A DNA stretch of 64,000 nucleotides, taken from assembly GCA_027382625.1 (NCBI GenBank), contig JAJKFJ010022703.1, positions 1-64,000 on the forward strand, in the 5' to 3' direction. Of the stretch, positions 20,922 to 34,450 are shown in pieces (within the stretch, counting starts at the first letter, position 1; every line of letters starts with the position of its first letter). The position numbers and the translations under genes are program-made. A model generated the notes under the pieces. It saw nothing but the letters and a program-made list of their open reading frames with translations. It was not told the DNA's origin and made no database searches. This DNA comes from Tetmemena sp. SeJ-2015 (taxonomy: Eukaryota; Ciliophora; Spirotrichea; Sporadotrichida; Oxytrichidae).

Positions 20922-21346
20922 ATGAGTAGCGTTTAAGACAAAGCTAAGAAGAATTAGCCAAATCCAGGAAGAGACTCAAATGAAACCCTTCATGCTGAGG
21001 ACAGCGAAGATGAGGAGGCTGGAGCCACCCACTCGCGAGTTCAGCCCGAAGCTCTGAGACCCAACAATCAAAGGAATTCTAATAAAGAGGAAGGTAAAGA
21101 GCAAGAAAGTGATGAAACGATTACATAAGATGGCCAAAGCCCAGATGATGAGAGCAGCCAAGATGAATAAGAATCTAAGGATCACCAAAATTAGAGTCAA
21201 TCTAATCCCACCAATCAAAATCTTAAAACCCAAAATCAAGCATCTCAAAATTATGCTGTTTATATTTTTTCTTAAACGAAGAGAAAAGTGCGGCTCTTAC
21301 TTCCCAAGTCAATTCAAGCTAATAAGACTCCAGCTAAGAGCAATCA

Positions 21347-21387
<41 letters not shown>

Positions 21388-23660
21388 GGAAGATAGCTAA
21401 AATAATTCAGACTCTCATTCTTCGCAATAAGAAAGTGACGAAGAAGAAGAAGAATCAAAATCCCAAAATTAGCCCACTCATTCAAATTAAAACGAGAGCT
21501 CTGAAGATGAAGAAGAGCTGAATAACTCTGCTCAACCAAGCTAGATAAACGATTCAATTGCTGTCTTTAAGGAAGAGGGGAGCAGCAACCAAGCAACCAA
21601 ATAAAATAATGATTAATAATCTAAAGAACCTAATCCTTAATTAGTGGATACAGTTTAGGTATTAAACAGCAATAAATAGCAGAATTCAACTTAACAAGAT
21701 TAAACTTCTTAAAATAGTGAGAGTGATCAAGACGATGAGGAGGATAGTGATAATCAATAGCCATCTGCAAATAATAAAACCTCTTAAGAAGAGGATGAAT
21801 CTGAAGGGGAGGAAGATAGCTAAAATTCAGAAAGTGATTAAAATAGCCATGAAAGCGAAGTAGATTCTGAAAATGAGCACACTAGTTAGGTTTAGAGAAC
21901 TAGTCAAGCCTCTGAGCATATTTTTTTTATACGAGTAAGTCTAAGCTACCGAGTAGCCAAATAAGCAATAGCTAAAGACAATCTTCATAAAATTCTAGCA
22001 AAGTATCCCAATCTAATGTGGATAACAGTCATAACTCCCCATCCTAAACCAATTAGGAAAATTCAAATGCACAATCAGCATCTGATGATAGTGAATAAGA
22101 TGAGGAAGAAGATTCACAAGAAGATGAAGAAGCGTAGCAGATAGTTTCAAAGAATAGGAGAGCATCTCAGCAACCTAAAAGATAAGAGTCATCGGGCCAG
22201 AGCCAAAACAAAAGCTAAACTTAAATTAGACCAAGTTAGCAAGAAAGTTAACCAAAGGAGACGTCTCAAAATGAGTACAACTCAAAATTATATTTAGTAA
22301 AGCCAGTAGTAGGCTGAAGATTTCACAGAAAGTGATCATGAAAGTCAATAAATAAGCTAGTCTATTAATCAAGAAAGTAAGCCAGTAGCATCTAAAATAT
22401 TAAAAGCTTTAATCAGAGCGGCTAAGATGAATCTAAATAAAATGACTCTCATAGCAGGCAATCCTCTTCTGGAGAGGATGACCATTCCTCAAGCCAAGAT
22501 AATGAAAGCTAATCTGAAGATGATCAAGATTCTTCTCAACAAAGTGCTGATTAAGGAGAAAGTTAGAGCGAAAATAGCAATGATGAAAGTGATGAGGGGG
22601 AATCTGAAGATGCTAAAAGCGAGGAGGAGGACTCTTAACACGATTCTAAGCGGAATGAGTTAGTTGCTCTCTCTTAGCAGAATCCAGATAACCTTAAATA
22701 GATATCTGGTTTAAACTCTGCTATGAACACCATAGACTTAGATCACTAAATCAAAACTGTGCAAGTCTATTCAAGGAGCACTTCGAAATAAAACTCTAAT
22801 ACCTCAGAAGAGCAAGACTCGGATGATCATGATGATGAAGTGGAAGATGCTTAAAACAGTAGTTCTGATGAGGAAAGTCAGAGAGAAAAAATACAAAAGA
22901 GTCCTCTCAAGCCTGCCCATCATCTGAGCTAATTTTCTCGAACTTAAAATGAGATGATGAAGAGAGTGATGCTCACTCTCACAGCTAATCTATACCCTCC
23001 AGGAATGTGATGAAGGAGACATCTAATCAACTTTCTCTTAGAGAAGAAGACAACCACAGTCAAGGCAGAGAGCAAAGACCTTAAAAATAAATCAAGACTC
23101 AAAACCTATAAGCAAACGCCTTGAAGAATAATTAAAAGAGCAGTCAATCTTCACAAAGTTCAAGTTAATAAAACTCATCACAAAAGGAAGAGTCAAGCTA
23201 GAGTCACTCAGGCAATAATTCATCTTCAAATGAACTTTATTTAAAATATAAACATGAAGATGAAAGGCAAAATGGATAGCAGCCAGTTTAAAACGACTCA
23301 GATCAAGATTCTCTTGAAGGAGGTTTGGAAAAGTTTAAGGAGAGAAACATGAAGAATGTCACCAAGAAATCTACTTTGGATTTAAAACAGTCAGATAAAA
23401 CTTAGGACTAAAATGACGGTGATGATGAGGAGGAACCTGAGAATGAAGAAGAAGAAGCAAGAAATTAGCTAGAAATTCATGTTACTTTAATTATTAGCGA
23501 TAGCGAAGAAAGCGATAGTGAGGAAAGTTAATAGAATGAAGAAATAGAAGAAGTGGATGCAGCTCTTGAGGAAGATTATACCGACAATTAGGATTACAAA
23601 ATTAATGAGCAGCTCAAGAAAGATGTGTCAGGTGTTGATCTCCAAGAAAACTAGTGTAAG
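20922..23660 (+). CDS. Extremely acidic Ser/Asp/Glu/Gln-rich low-complexity protein or N-terminal domain
   Basis: Starts MSSVQDKAKKNQPNPGRDSN and then runs for about 850 codons of S, D, E, N and Q with almost no hydrophobic residues. It includes a (GAT)13 aspartate run at 21347-21385 and casein-kinase-2-like SDSEE clusters. The frame changes several times (near 21915, 22300, 22400, 22990), each implying an IES. No TGA closes the frame after DVSGVDLQENQ, and a GTAAGC...TCTAG intron could carry it into the next gene. It may therefore be the N-terminus of the P4-ATPase rather than a separate protein. Confidence 0.55.
21347..21385 (+). repeat. (GAT)13 trinucleotide repeat
   Basis: Thirteen perfect GAT units inside the acidic coding region, encoding an aspartate run. 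The other frames would give poly-Met or stops, so it also fixes the reading frame there. Confidence 0.9.
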
Positions 23661-23689
23661 CATTAAGGAGTATTGATTTAATATTTTAT

Positions 23690-26600
23690 CTAGTTAAGGT
23701 AAATTAGTCAGAGCTTGATGTGCTAAAAGTTAATGGCCCATTATTCTATTCTTTCTATACTTATAATTATCGTACGAGGACTTTTAGAAGGAGGACGACT
23801 CATTATAAAACATTTTCTTTGGCTATTAGCAGAGGAAATCTATAAGATCAATACAGTCAAACAAGGTGAGGACTTAGAAGTATAGTGCTTACACATGGGC
23901 GTTTCAATCTCTTTTCATCTAGTTTAAGAGAGTTTCAAACATCTACTTCTTGATTATTTCAATTCTGACCTTTCTATCCTTCTCACCTAAGCTATTTTTT
24001 ATTAAGCAGCCTGCATCTATGGTTGGTACTTTTGCCTTCGTTTTGTTATTCACTATGCTGAAGGAGGCCTATGAAGATATCTGAATCTTATTACTTTAAA
24101 TTCTTCTAAGATTATCAGAGGTACATTTAGGACAAGGAAATTAACAATAAGACTTGTTTCGTGTTGAACTAAGATGACATGATATTTGAGAAAAGGAAAT
24201 GGGAGGAGGTGCATCCTGGCTACATCGTCAAAATTATGAAAGACGAGCAAATGCCTGCTGACATGCTCCTACTTTACTCCTCAGATGATTTATTTTATTT
24301 GTATTGAGTCAAAGATAGTATTTGTGGACACACTCAACTTAGATGGAGAAACTAATCTCAAGGATAAAGTAGCCTTGCTCTCTCATTTTGAAAACAAGAA
24401 ATTAGGATTCCTATATAATCATATGTTTTGTTATTATTCTTGAACGGCATGATAAAAACTGAAAATCCAGATGAGAACCTAGAAAAATGGGAGGGATTGG
24501 TAATGTTTGAATCACAAACAACCCCACCATTAATGGGAAATGATGTTTATTTATTACAGTGCGACATTAAGAATTTAGCATTAAGAGGAAGTTCACTCAG
24601 GAACACTATGTTTACAGTTGGAGTAGTTGTATACACAGGAATGGACACAAAGATTCTTAAGAATCACAAGAAGCCTAGACACAAAGTCTCAAACATCATG
24701 AGTCTTATGAACAACATGCTCTACACTATTTTTGCACTCTAGATCATCATAGTTATCATCATCAAATAAAATATTATATTTTCATGGCTGGTCTCAATAC
24801 CAAATGGACTACAAATAATGCAGATGATCATCAGTATCTTGGAATATATTTAAAGAAATATATCCCATTATTTGAATAGTAAGTGTAACCAATAAATAAA
24901 TTTTGCCTATAGGACAATTCAGATAAAGCAGAGCTATTCTTTTTGCAGCTGTTAGTGTTCTGGGTGGCTTACTCTCACATGATCCCCATCTCTCTGTATG
25001 TAATCATTGAGTTGCTTAAATTAGGTATCGCCATGTTCTTCAATAATGATGTGCAAATGTATGACAGTGTATCTGGGAACATGGCACTCTGCAGGAACAG
25101 TGACTTGGTTGAGGAGCTTGGCCAGATTGAAATGATCTTCAGTGATAAGACTGGCACCCTAACTCAGAATTAAATGATCTTCAGAAAGTGCAGTATCAAC
25201 GGCACTCGCTTTGGAGAATATCTTAAAGGTGAAATAATTGCTATAATTATTTAATATTTTATTGTGTGAAGAAGAGATAGACGATGGTATGTGCTAGTCA
25301 GGCATAAACCAGATCATTAAATTCACTAAGAAAGAGTAAGAAATAGATGAAGAGGATTTAGACTCAGAGGATGAGGCTCAATACCCCTACGTCTCTCAGT
25401 TCTTCCTAAGTTTAGCGCTCTGTAACACAGTTCATGTTGAAAAAGTCCAAGGCCGAATTTCTACTATATATCTATTTTTATAATGGAGAAGAGTAAAGAG
25501 ATAAGCTATAAGGCCACAAGTCCAGATGATTTAGCCCTTGTGATTGGAGCTAAGGCGTCTGGCATGTAGCTATTAGAAAGAAGATTAGACAGAATAGTTG
25601 TCTACAACAAAGTCTCAAAGAAGAAGGAATTTTATAAAGTTAAGGGGGAGTTCATTCTTATTTAAACTCTTAAGTAATGTTTGTTGTTGTTTTAGTTCAA
25701 CTTCACTCAAGAGAGGAAAAGGCATTCCATTTTAGTCAAGACTTAAGATGGAAACTACATCCTGTATTCTAAGGGAGCTGACACAGCCATGATGAAAAGA
25801 ATCCATTATGATAAAAACTAAGTTGAGGGTTTGGAAGTGCTTATTAATGAGGATATGAATTACTACTCCTCACAGGGATTGAGAACACTCATAGTCGCTA
25901 ATAGATACATTATGAAGGAGGAGTATAAGCAGTTTAAGAAAATTTATAACACAATCAAGCAGGCAAAGCCAGATCAAAGATAGGAGAAACTGGAGATTCT
26001 TTACGATGTCATGGAATAGAAGATGAAGTACTTGGGAGTTTCAGCTTTAGAAGATAAATTATAGGATGGAGTACCTCTCACAATTGAGAGATTATTGCAG
26101 ACAGATATTCGATTCTTTATGCTCACTGGAGATAAACTTGAGACAGCCAAAGAAATTGGTAGACTTTGCAAATTAGTTCAACCAGGGATGAGAGAAGTTG
26201 TTCTCTCTAACATGAATAAAGTATTTTAAGCTTATAATTGCATAGAGACATGGTAGAAAGAACTATTGAGAGAATTTTGAGCGATATGAGAGTTGATATT
26301 TCACTTCCAATATTAACTCTAGATGAGGCGCCTTAATTTAATCAGGTGATTATAGTTGAGGGAAGCATCTTGAGTATGGTGTTTGGAGAAGAAAGACTCA
26401 ACGACTTATTCTTTCACCTCTGTATTAGATCTAAGTCAGTTATCTGCTGCAGAATTATTTTTAATGTCCCCCATTCAGAAAGCAGATATAGTGAACATGT
26501 TTAGGTAAAGAGGGAAATGGATAACATTGGCAATAGGTGACGGAGCGAATGATGTATCTATGCTAAATGAGGCTCATATTGGAGTTGGACTGACAGGACA

Positions 26601-29378
26601 AGAAGGAAACTTAGGCTGCAAGAGCTGCTGATTTCTAAATCCCTAAGTTTGAATACTTGATGAGGATTATACTTTTCCATGGAAGAATGAGTTACGTGAG
26701 AGTCTCAAAAATGATCTGCTACTATTTCTATAAGAACATCATCCTTGTCTTTACTGAAATCTATTTCCCCTTCTATAATGGCTTCTCTGGCTAGATCTTT
26801 TTCCTCGACTGGCTACCCATGATGTATAACGCTATTTTCACGAGTTGGTATTGTCTCTTCTCTCAACTACTTGAGAAGGATGTCAACGATCATAGGAATT
26901 TTTTAATTAACTATAACTTATTATCATTACGCTTATAAGTATCCATTAGTGTACAAGGCAGGACAACTTGGGAAGTACTTCAATTACTCTATCTTTTGGA
27001 GATGGATTATCTTTGCAGGAATTCATGGAGCATTATGCTTTTATATCCCAATAATGAACGGGTAACAGCCTCTTTCAAATAAGGAGAGGGGTTCAATGAC
27101 AGAGCACTGGGTTAGGTCAACTCAAAGTTTCTCAATCATCATCCATATAGTGGATATTATATTTAGAGCTCTTAACCAAAATTTAGTGTTTTACAAACTA
27201 GTAATTGAAACAAAGCATCTCAATTCGATATCTATAGGTCTTGGTATCTTCAGTTTAATGCTTTACTACTTCTTTCTTGGAGTAGGGTAGATCCCCTGGG
27301 TTGCTGAGGAAACTCAATATGAGGCTCTTGGAGTTTTCGTTGAGATTTTAGTAAATCCAAATTTCTGGGTCCAGACAATTATCTTGCCTTTTGGAATTCT
27401 GATTCCAGACTTCACTTTGTTCTATCTGCAGCAAGTATTCTTTGCAACCCCAGTTGATACGATACTATCTATTGAAATAAATATGAGTATATGTATTCTA
27501 TCTAAGTAGAAGTTTGATCCACATTTCGACTTTAGAATCTACATAAAGACAAAGGAGTATAAGGAAAATTAAGCTGCGCGAGAGAGCCTGATCCTTAATC
27601 AGGAGAGGAGGAAAACTGAGATGGAGACGAGAAGGAAGACCTATCTGCTCAACAAGTCACCTCTTGCTGTAGTTTTATTTTTAGGGCGTTAGGGTACACA
27701 TGGTTACACTTCTCAGATATCCTAGGGTGGGAAGTACTCGGACATTTCTAGAATTGGGGATATGCTGAGCAAGGAGAAGGGCGACACAGATAACTAAAGA
27801 GAAAGTGAAGATGAGAGAAGCAGCCGAGATAACAGTCACTCAACCACTGAAGAGGATCAAAGTGATACTGGAGAGTCTCAAAGTCACGCTTTCAGTGGCA
27901 CTCTTTCAGATGTGAAGACCACTAGCAAGAACAAACCAGCTAAGAACTCTTAGTATTTTAATTCAGATGGGAAATCATCTTCTCAACAGAAGAAGTCACA
28001 TCAAAAGAAGGGCAAGGAAATAAAGAACGAAGATGTTACCAATTAGGGAGAGACTGGAGAGAATGAATCCTCTGAGGAAAGTAAAGATGAAGATTCAAGC
28101 TCGCAAGAAAATAGGTATTATTATATTTGAAATAGCGATAAGGTGAGAAGAAAGAAGAGGAGACATTTCGAAGAGAGTAACCGATCTCTAAACATGAGTA
28201 TGAGAAGTGACTAAGAACTGGTCGGAGGAGATATTAGAATTGTAAGAGGAAAGAAATCGAAGGCAGGTGGACCATTACAAAAGTAAAAGACCGCAAACGT
28301 CAGTGTTAGCTCGCTTTCATCTTAGTCTCGCAAAGACTATTTTTTCATTGTTCTTTTTTGTGACTCAAACTTTACAATTTCATCCATCAGCCACGCACTA
28401 GAGATGAAAGGTAATCTAGCTTCTCATAGGAAAAAGTATATGGAGGAAAAGAAAAAGCAGAAAGAGCTCTACTAAAATGATGTCGATGATGTAAGTCAAG
28501 TTAGTGACGTTCAAAACAAGCGCTACAAAAATGATCAGTAATTAGAAGTGGAAAGCATGAACAACAGCAGTATGAATTAGTCTATGGAGTACACTCAAAA
28601 TTATATCTCTTATTGAAAGTTTATAAAACGATAAGACGAGTTTAATGAGCAGGTAGAAATATAGCATCGAAGTCAAACAGAAGGTTCAACTTGTTGATTT
28701 CACTAGGAAGATATTTAAATTATCATTTGAAATTATTCCAGAACATGTTTGGCACGAATAAATCAAGAATGAAGTAGATAACAAAGAGCGCCTTTGATAA
28801 GAACAGCAAATTCAAGATCGATGAAACCAAAGATCCTGAATCTCAAATAGCTGATCAAATTGTGCACGCACTAATCTCTGGCAGGGTGAAAGAGCCCCAA
28901 TTTAGTAAAATTAAAAGAGGTGTTTAAATATAATAATTGAATGTAAATAGACAGTAATGGCTCATCCAGAATTCGTGAAAGTTCTCGGCCACCCATTATA
29001 AAGTTCGCCAAGAAAGAAACTACCTCCACTCCCCACTGTTTACTATGATTTTATTATAAATTTGATTTGAGTAAAGTGGAAACTTATCAGAAGAAGGGAA
29101 ATTTATAAAATTGAAAAATCCTTCTCATTTAATAATTTATGCTTTTAAAATGATGTATTTAAATGTTTCAATATAATTTTAAGGGAGGAGGTGGATCAGA
29201 TTAAGGAGTTGGCAATAAGGGAAGTGCCTTAAATGGTATCGCCCCCAACGTTTAGCCAGTAACCCCTGGTGTAAAGAAGCAGAAGAAGTATCTGCAGAAG
29301 TACAGGAATATCATGGCTCATCAACTTGCGAGCACAGTTTCACAAGCTGCCAACTCAAAGAATTCTCACTATAATTGA
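23690..29378 (+). CDS. P4-type ATPase (phospholipid flippase)
   Basis: ATP-driven aminophospholipid translocase. Seen in order: [18 protein letters not shown] (N-terminal P4 motif), LDGETNLK (24340), DKTGTLT with the phosphorylated Asp (25144-25164), [27 protein letters not shown] (26537-26557), QEG...ARAADF, and ten or so TM segments. Resolved interruptions include IESs with pointers TATTT (about 24290), ATTC (about 24400) and ATCAT (about 26885), and an intron near 24879-24912. A tandem ATATT at 24771-24780 behaves as a 5-bp IES. One extra A near 26606 shifts frame inside QEGTQAARAADF. A charged Ser/Lys-rich tail of some 500 codons runs to TGA 29376. Not every shift in the tail was solved. 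Confidence 0.9.
24771..24780 (+). other. Micro-IES: tandem ATATT ATATT, one copy removed
   Basis: Lies just after the TM segment IIIVIIIK. Deleting one copy moves the frame from FSWLVS to [18 protein letters not shown], which continues to the P4 loop and the following intron. Confidence 0.65.
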
Positions 29379-29516
29379 GTTAGTCATCTATAATTTAAAT
29401 TTCTCTTTCAATATATTTTTTCATTTCACTCAAAACAAATCCAGAGAGCATTATTAAATATAAAAAGTGTTTAAAATAAGTTTTCTTAAAATATTGAAGT
29501 TTGTAAAGTTTTTTTA

Positions 29517-31286
29517 ATGAAAGCATTCAACAAACAGCTTGAGGAGGGAATACTTGTAATCAGACAACTCAAGTCACTTCCGCAAGTCAAAGAATTATTT
29601 GCAGCATTAACTACTACGGCTGCAACGGCATCTAATAATTAATCTGGTCTTAATACGACAACAGTCTCAAATAAGCAAAGTCAGGCAACTCTACAAGTAG
29701 AGATAAAATAGTGGATTAAATTAATTTGAACCTAATATTTTAAGAGCAGGTGAATGCAGTTTAATATGCTAGTAATACAGGCACAAATATTGGCCCTGAC
29801 ATAACTGCACAAGTTGAAGAGCTGTTTATAGTTAAGGTGAAATCGTGCTGCGTGCTATTTGACTTCAGTGGTGAAAATGACAAGCACCTGGAGGAGAAAG
29901 ACATAAAAAGAAAGACCCTCCTAGAGCTCATTCAGTTCCTAGAATTACCATAAGCCTAGAGATCATGTATCTTAAATGAAAGAGTGGTGCAGGAAGTAGT
30001 TAGAATGGCTTCTGTTAATCTTGTGCGAACCCCAAAGTATGATCCCATTAGCTCTTAGAATTAAAGAAGTATAGGGTGTAGGTCACACTCAATGGAAAAA
30101 TTGGAGAGGAAGGAATTGAAAACAAAGCTATATCTGGTGATCCAGATGAAGAACAAATATTTTTGGAGGAGTCATGGCCGCATCTCTAAATTGTTTACGA
30201 GCTTTTGCTGAGGACAATAATCTAGCCAGGACTTGATGTCAGACTTCTGAAAAGCTACATCACACAAGACTTTGTAATTAAGGTAAGAAGTTTCGTTCTG
30301 AGATTAACGAGAATAGCTTTTGCAATTAATGAAGTCTCCAGACCCAAGGGAGAGAGACTACTTGAAGACAATTATCCACAGAATTTATGGGAAGTTTATG
30401 ATATATCGCTCCTTCATTAGGAAATAAATCACAAATCTTCTAACCAGAGCCTACCAAGATGACTAAGAGGATCAGTTTGGGATATCTGAATGCCTTGAAA
30501 TATTAGGTGCGATTATATCAGGATTTGCTACGCCGCTTAAAGGAGAACATAGGCAGATTTTTTAAGGATGCTTGGTACCATTTTAATAAATTATTTTATG
30601 ATAATTGCATAAGTCGTAGCATGTCCACTGCTTTCATCAGCAATTAGTTTAGTGTATCATAACTTACCTAGAAAAAGATCAGACTATGAGAGAGATAAAT
30701 CAATTTTGTATAAATTACTTACTAAAATGAGAGCAGACGATTGCATATTTACGATGATAAGGTATTGGCCAATCATCAATCCGAACAAGGAAGTGATGTT
30801 TCTAAATGAGCTAGACGAAATTTTCATATTCATTTCTTGTTATTTTATAATCCTAGATAATATATCCCTGGAAACTTTAGAAAAGGTGGGACAAGAGATT
30901 TTAAAAAGGCTGAACAAGTGCAACTCAAGTGAGAATTTTCAAGTAGCTGAAAGATCGCTCTTCATGTTCAACAATGATAAAATAAATTGGCTTTTGCGAA
31001 ACTACAAACAGCACGCCTTTCCTATCGTTATAGAAGGACTGATGAAGAACTCAAGCTCACACTGGAATCCGTAAGTATTAAGAATTAATGGACTTATAAA
31101 TTTATGTGTAGAACTGTGTAGGGTCTCACATTTTATGTGCTAAAAATCCTAGTTGAGATAGATAGCTAGCTCTTTGATAATTTCAGCGAATACTACCAAA
31201 AAAGAAGCTAGTCTGTAATCATAGAGAGAGCTAAGACTGAATAAAAGTGGAGACGACTAGAAATAAAGTCAAAACAGTTATAATGA
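29517..31286 (+). CDS. PPP2R5: Protein phosphatase 2A regulatory subunit B56 (B')
   Basis: Targets the PP2A core to substrates. The B56 HEAT-repeat fold is evident: [71 protein letters not shown] and [15 protein letters not shown]. IESs are 30041-30072 (AAGTAT), 30567-30613 (TAAG), 30820-30849 (in frame, pointer AT) and one copy of tandem ATTAA at 29715-29724. Introns are 30283-30316 and 31071-31111. After removal 1581 bp = 527 codons, a normal family length. The N-terminal 120 residues are Thr/Asn/Gln-rich and variable. Confidence 0.93.
29715..29724 (+). other. Micro-IES: tandem ATTAA ATTAA, one copy removed
   Basis: Without removal the frame hits TGA three codons on. Deleting one 5-bp copy restores KQWINLNLIFQEQVN, and the whole B56 gene then closes to a multiple of three. 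Confidence 0.75.
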
Positions 31287-31842
31287 TATATACTTATTTA
31301 GCTATCTTACTTAAGTGCATATGAAATTTAGAATTTTAGAATAATTACTATTTACATTGCAAAGAAAGAGAGGATTATGAAATAAATATACATTTTATCA
31401 TTATTTAAGATATTTAATTGAGCTGGCAAGACTCTTCTTATGTATATTATAGACTAGAATTAAAAATAAATTGGAGGATAACTATAAGTCTTGTAAAAAA
31501 ATTATAAATGCTAAAGTTCTAATCTTTAATAAAAATCTATAAATCACTGTGAACTAAAGCTATAATGCCATTTATTTTCTTTTCAAAATTTCTCCTCTAA
31601 CTTCAAAAAATATAAGCAAATTTATTTCTAAATCAGATCTCTATAACTAAGAGTTATTTAAATTGTATGCTAAGCAAATGGAAAATATGTTCTAAAAAAG
31701 AAGGCACTTCAACTGCATTTTACTTAACCAATTTGATGGAAATTTATTAAATTTAAAGATAAGCTCTAAAACCTGAGAAATATCATCCATCGTAGTCATA
31801 AGCTTTGTAAGCATGCTAACGTCTTGCTAATGATCTGTGACC
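31287..31842. other. Intergenic, AT-rich, between convergent genes
   Basis: About 550 bp between two genes that end toward each other. Long weakly coding-looking AT-rich frames exist on the minus strand, but they lie beyond the TGA of the next gene and lack any motif. Confidence 0.5.
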
Positions 31843-34336
31843 TCAGTGCCTCTTTAAAGTGCTGTCAAAGATTTTCTTATTTAAGCATTCTTCAAAGGAC
31901 TTGATATATCATCCCTCATTAAATAAAATCAATGATAAGTTCTTCTTCTAAATAGCAAAACTTGAGAGTCTTCCTTTCAGTCTTTATGACGAGTCTAAAT
32001 TATCCCATTTGGAAGTCGACATGCTCTCTTCAGCTTAATGATTTGAAGATTAATCTTGGCTGACATTTTAAAAGTTTACTGATTCTTTTTCATCAATTTC
32101 CGATAATACAGCTTGCTTATCTGTTAGATTCTAGCTTTAAGATAAATTGTGATTCTAATAGTTTCTTTAAAGGAATAATCCATTATTGAATTAGTCTTTA
32201 GGAAGCATTCTTATTCCAAATTCAAAAGCAGAAACGTTTTGATTAGACTATTGCTTAAAGTTTTCTGACTCTTCTGAGGACTTTAAATCGGTCTGCGGTG
32301 TATACCCAAGTACACTGCCTCTTTGAGTTAATAAGAAGTGCTTATTTTTAGCTTAAATTGGCGAACTGCCCATCAGCTTAAGTTTCCTTTCATTCTTCTC
32401 TAGCATCTGTTCTCGAAGAGATGACTCTTGCTTATCTCTTATCACATTCAATTTTATTAGCCTCATCGCTTTCTCTTGAGACGACTCTTTCTTAAAATTT
32501 CTTCTTTCAAAAGTTTAAGTCTCACTTTAGTTGTTCTATTACTGCATTTGATAAAATGCTTGAAGTTTTTAAACGAGGACAGGGTCAAAGATAATCTTGT
32601 TCTGATCTATTCTTTAAGAGTTGATATCGAATTTGCCCTCTCCTTGCAAATTTTTACTTCTCTTGTTACAACTTTTAGACTTTTTTAGTGCTTAACTTCC
32701 ACCCTCTTTAGAATATTTACTACTTAACTTCCACCCTTCCTTGGTGATGCTCATACTACTAACTGGTCTACTGCTGCTTGAGTCTTTCACGTAGTTGCTG
32801 CTTTAAATATAAAACTTAAGTTAGAACGAGCACTTACAGCTCTCTCCTTATTTTTCTGATACAACTGATATGCTTAATTCTTCTCTAGCTCTTTCTTATA
32901 AATGCGTTAATGCATACGTGCCAGCTTTTCTTTTTCTCCCTTTTGAAATCTTTCCAAGAGTTATTTCTCCAGAATCATAGATTGAAGATGATCTCTATTT
33001 CTCATTCCCTTTGCAAAAGCTTATAGTAAAATAATTGACTAAGTAGACTGGCGGACTTGCTATCTTTCAAGCTTGAGCCGACTTAGTTTTCTTGTTCGGA
33101 ATCGCTTGATTCGTTTTGGTTTGGTATAGTAGACTGCTTTCTTTGCCTTAAGTTTTAAGTATTCTAGAACACTTACTGTAGATCATTTAAATTCTATTTA
33201 TAATATAATCAATGTTGCCCTTTAGCTTTAATGTTTTTCTTGTTTGAGACTAGATCTATCTATTCGCCTGAGAAAAAGAATCAGGATGCCTCTTCTCCAA
33301 AGACTCATTCAGTTTCCTATCTACTTCATCTATGAAATTTTAAACTACACAATTATAGATCTATGTTAGACTTTTTGATGAGCTATTGAAAGGAATAGTT
33401 TGCTAATTTGATGTCTATGTGATCTAAATTTTATTTGAGCCTTCTATACTCCTTGGTAAAATTTTTATCCAGATACTACTGTATTCTTTGCTTGTTCAAA
33501 ACATGCAACTATATCTTTAATTCAAAAAGAAAAGAGTAAGTGAATATATTTAATGGATCTTGTTTGATAGGGTTTGCGAAGCCTTATCTATAGTAACTTG
33601 TATCTTCTCTTTAGAAAGAGATCTGAGATTGTTGTCTGAGGATTAATTGGTCTTCTTAAACTTAAAGTAGAAACTCTCAGAGGGGAGTGGATTCGAGTCT
33701 TTCAGAACACAGGTTGTAATGAGCCTGGATAACTTAAGTCCCTTTTAATTTGTTGAATAAATTGAAATAAGTAGAAAATTTAATCGCTGCCATTTCTTGA
33801 ATTTTGATGACCTAAAGATGATCCTAAAATTGACGATTCGGTAGCATTAACATTTCTTTAAATAATTGAAAGGATAAATAGCTTTTTATTGATAGGTGCT
33901 AGGTAATCGATGGGTTTAAGATCCATTGACTATTTGAGATGAATTAACTTTGAAGGTCTTTGTTCGTTATGGCTTTATTTGTGGTAAGAGTTTGAGCTAT
34001 CGGTGCTCTTTGCCAAGGTAATCCAAAGTTTAATTGAGCTCTTCTATTTGTTTTACAGCAGCCTAAATAAAGATATCCATTTATTCATTAGATTAACTAT
34101 GCTACCCTAGGTTGCAAAGTAGAGATAAGTTAGCTGCTCTCGAAGGCTGACTAATCTTTAAAACTCTTTCTGGAAAGTCTCCACTGTTACTTTATAAGCT
34201 TTTCTTCTTCAAACTATTGAGATTGAGCTTCATTCATTTATTCGTTTTTAGTATTAGTTGGAGATTGATTATCATTTTCATATTCTTTGGTAGGAAGAGT
34301 GAATTTGATTGTAGGGGCACTCTTAGATAAATCCAT
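31843..34336 (-). CDS. Unrecognised coiled-coil protein
   Basis: Minus-strand gene starting MDLSKSAPTIKFTLPTKEYE and ending FEECLNKKIFDSTLKRH then TGA (complement of 31843-31845). Coding is clear over most of the length (for example RDKQESSLREQMLEKNERK and EVDRKLNESLEKRHPDSF), rich in Lys, Glu, Gln and Leu with heptad-like spacing, suggesting a structural coiled-coil protein. At least five frame changes mark IESs or introns (near 31925, 33150, 33340, 33500, 34080). I did not place them all, so about 780 aa is an estimate. Confidence 0.65.
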
Positions 34337-34450
34337 AGTTATAAGATATAATGCGGATATTCTGTATTTTATTTTAATTAATCCTCTTAAATAATAAATA
34401 ATCTTCAACAATCAGAAAACTTAGAACTATAAAGAAGAAAGTTAAAATTT

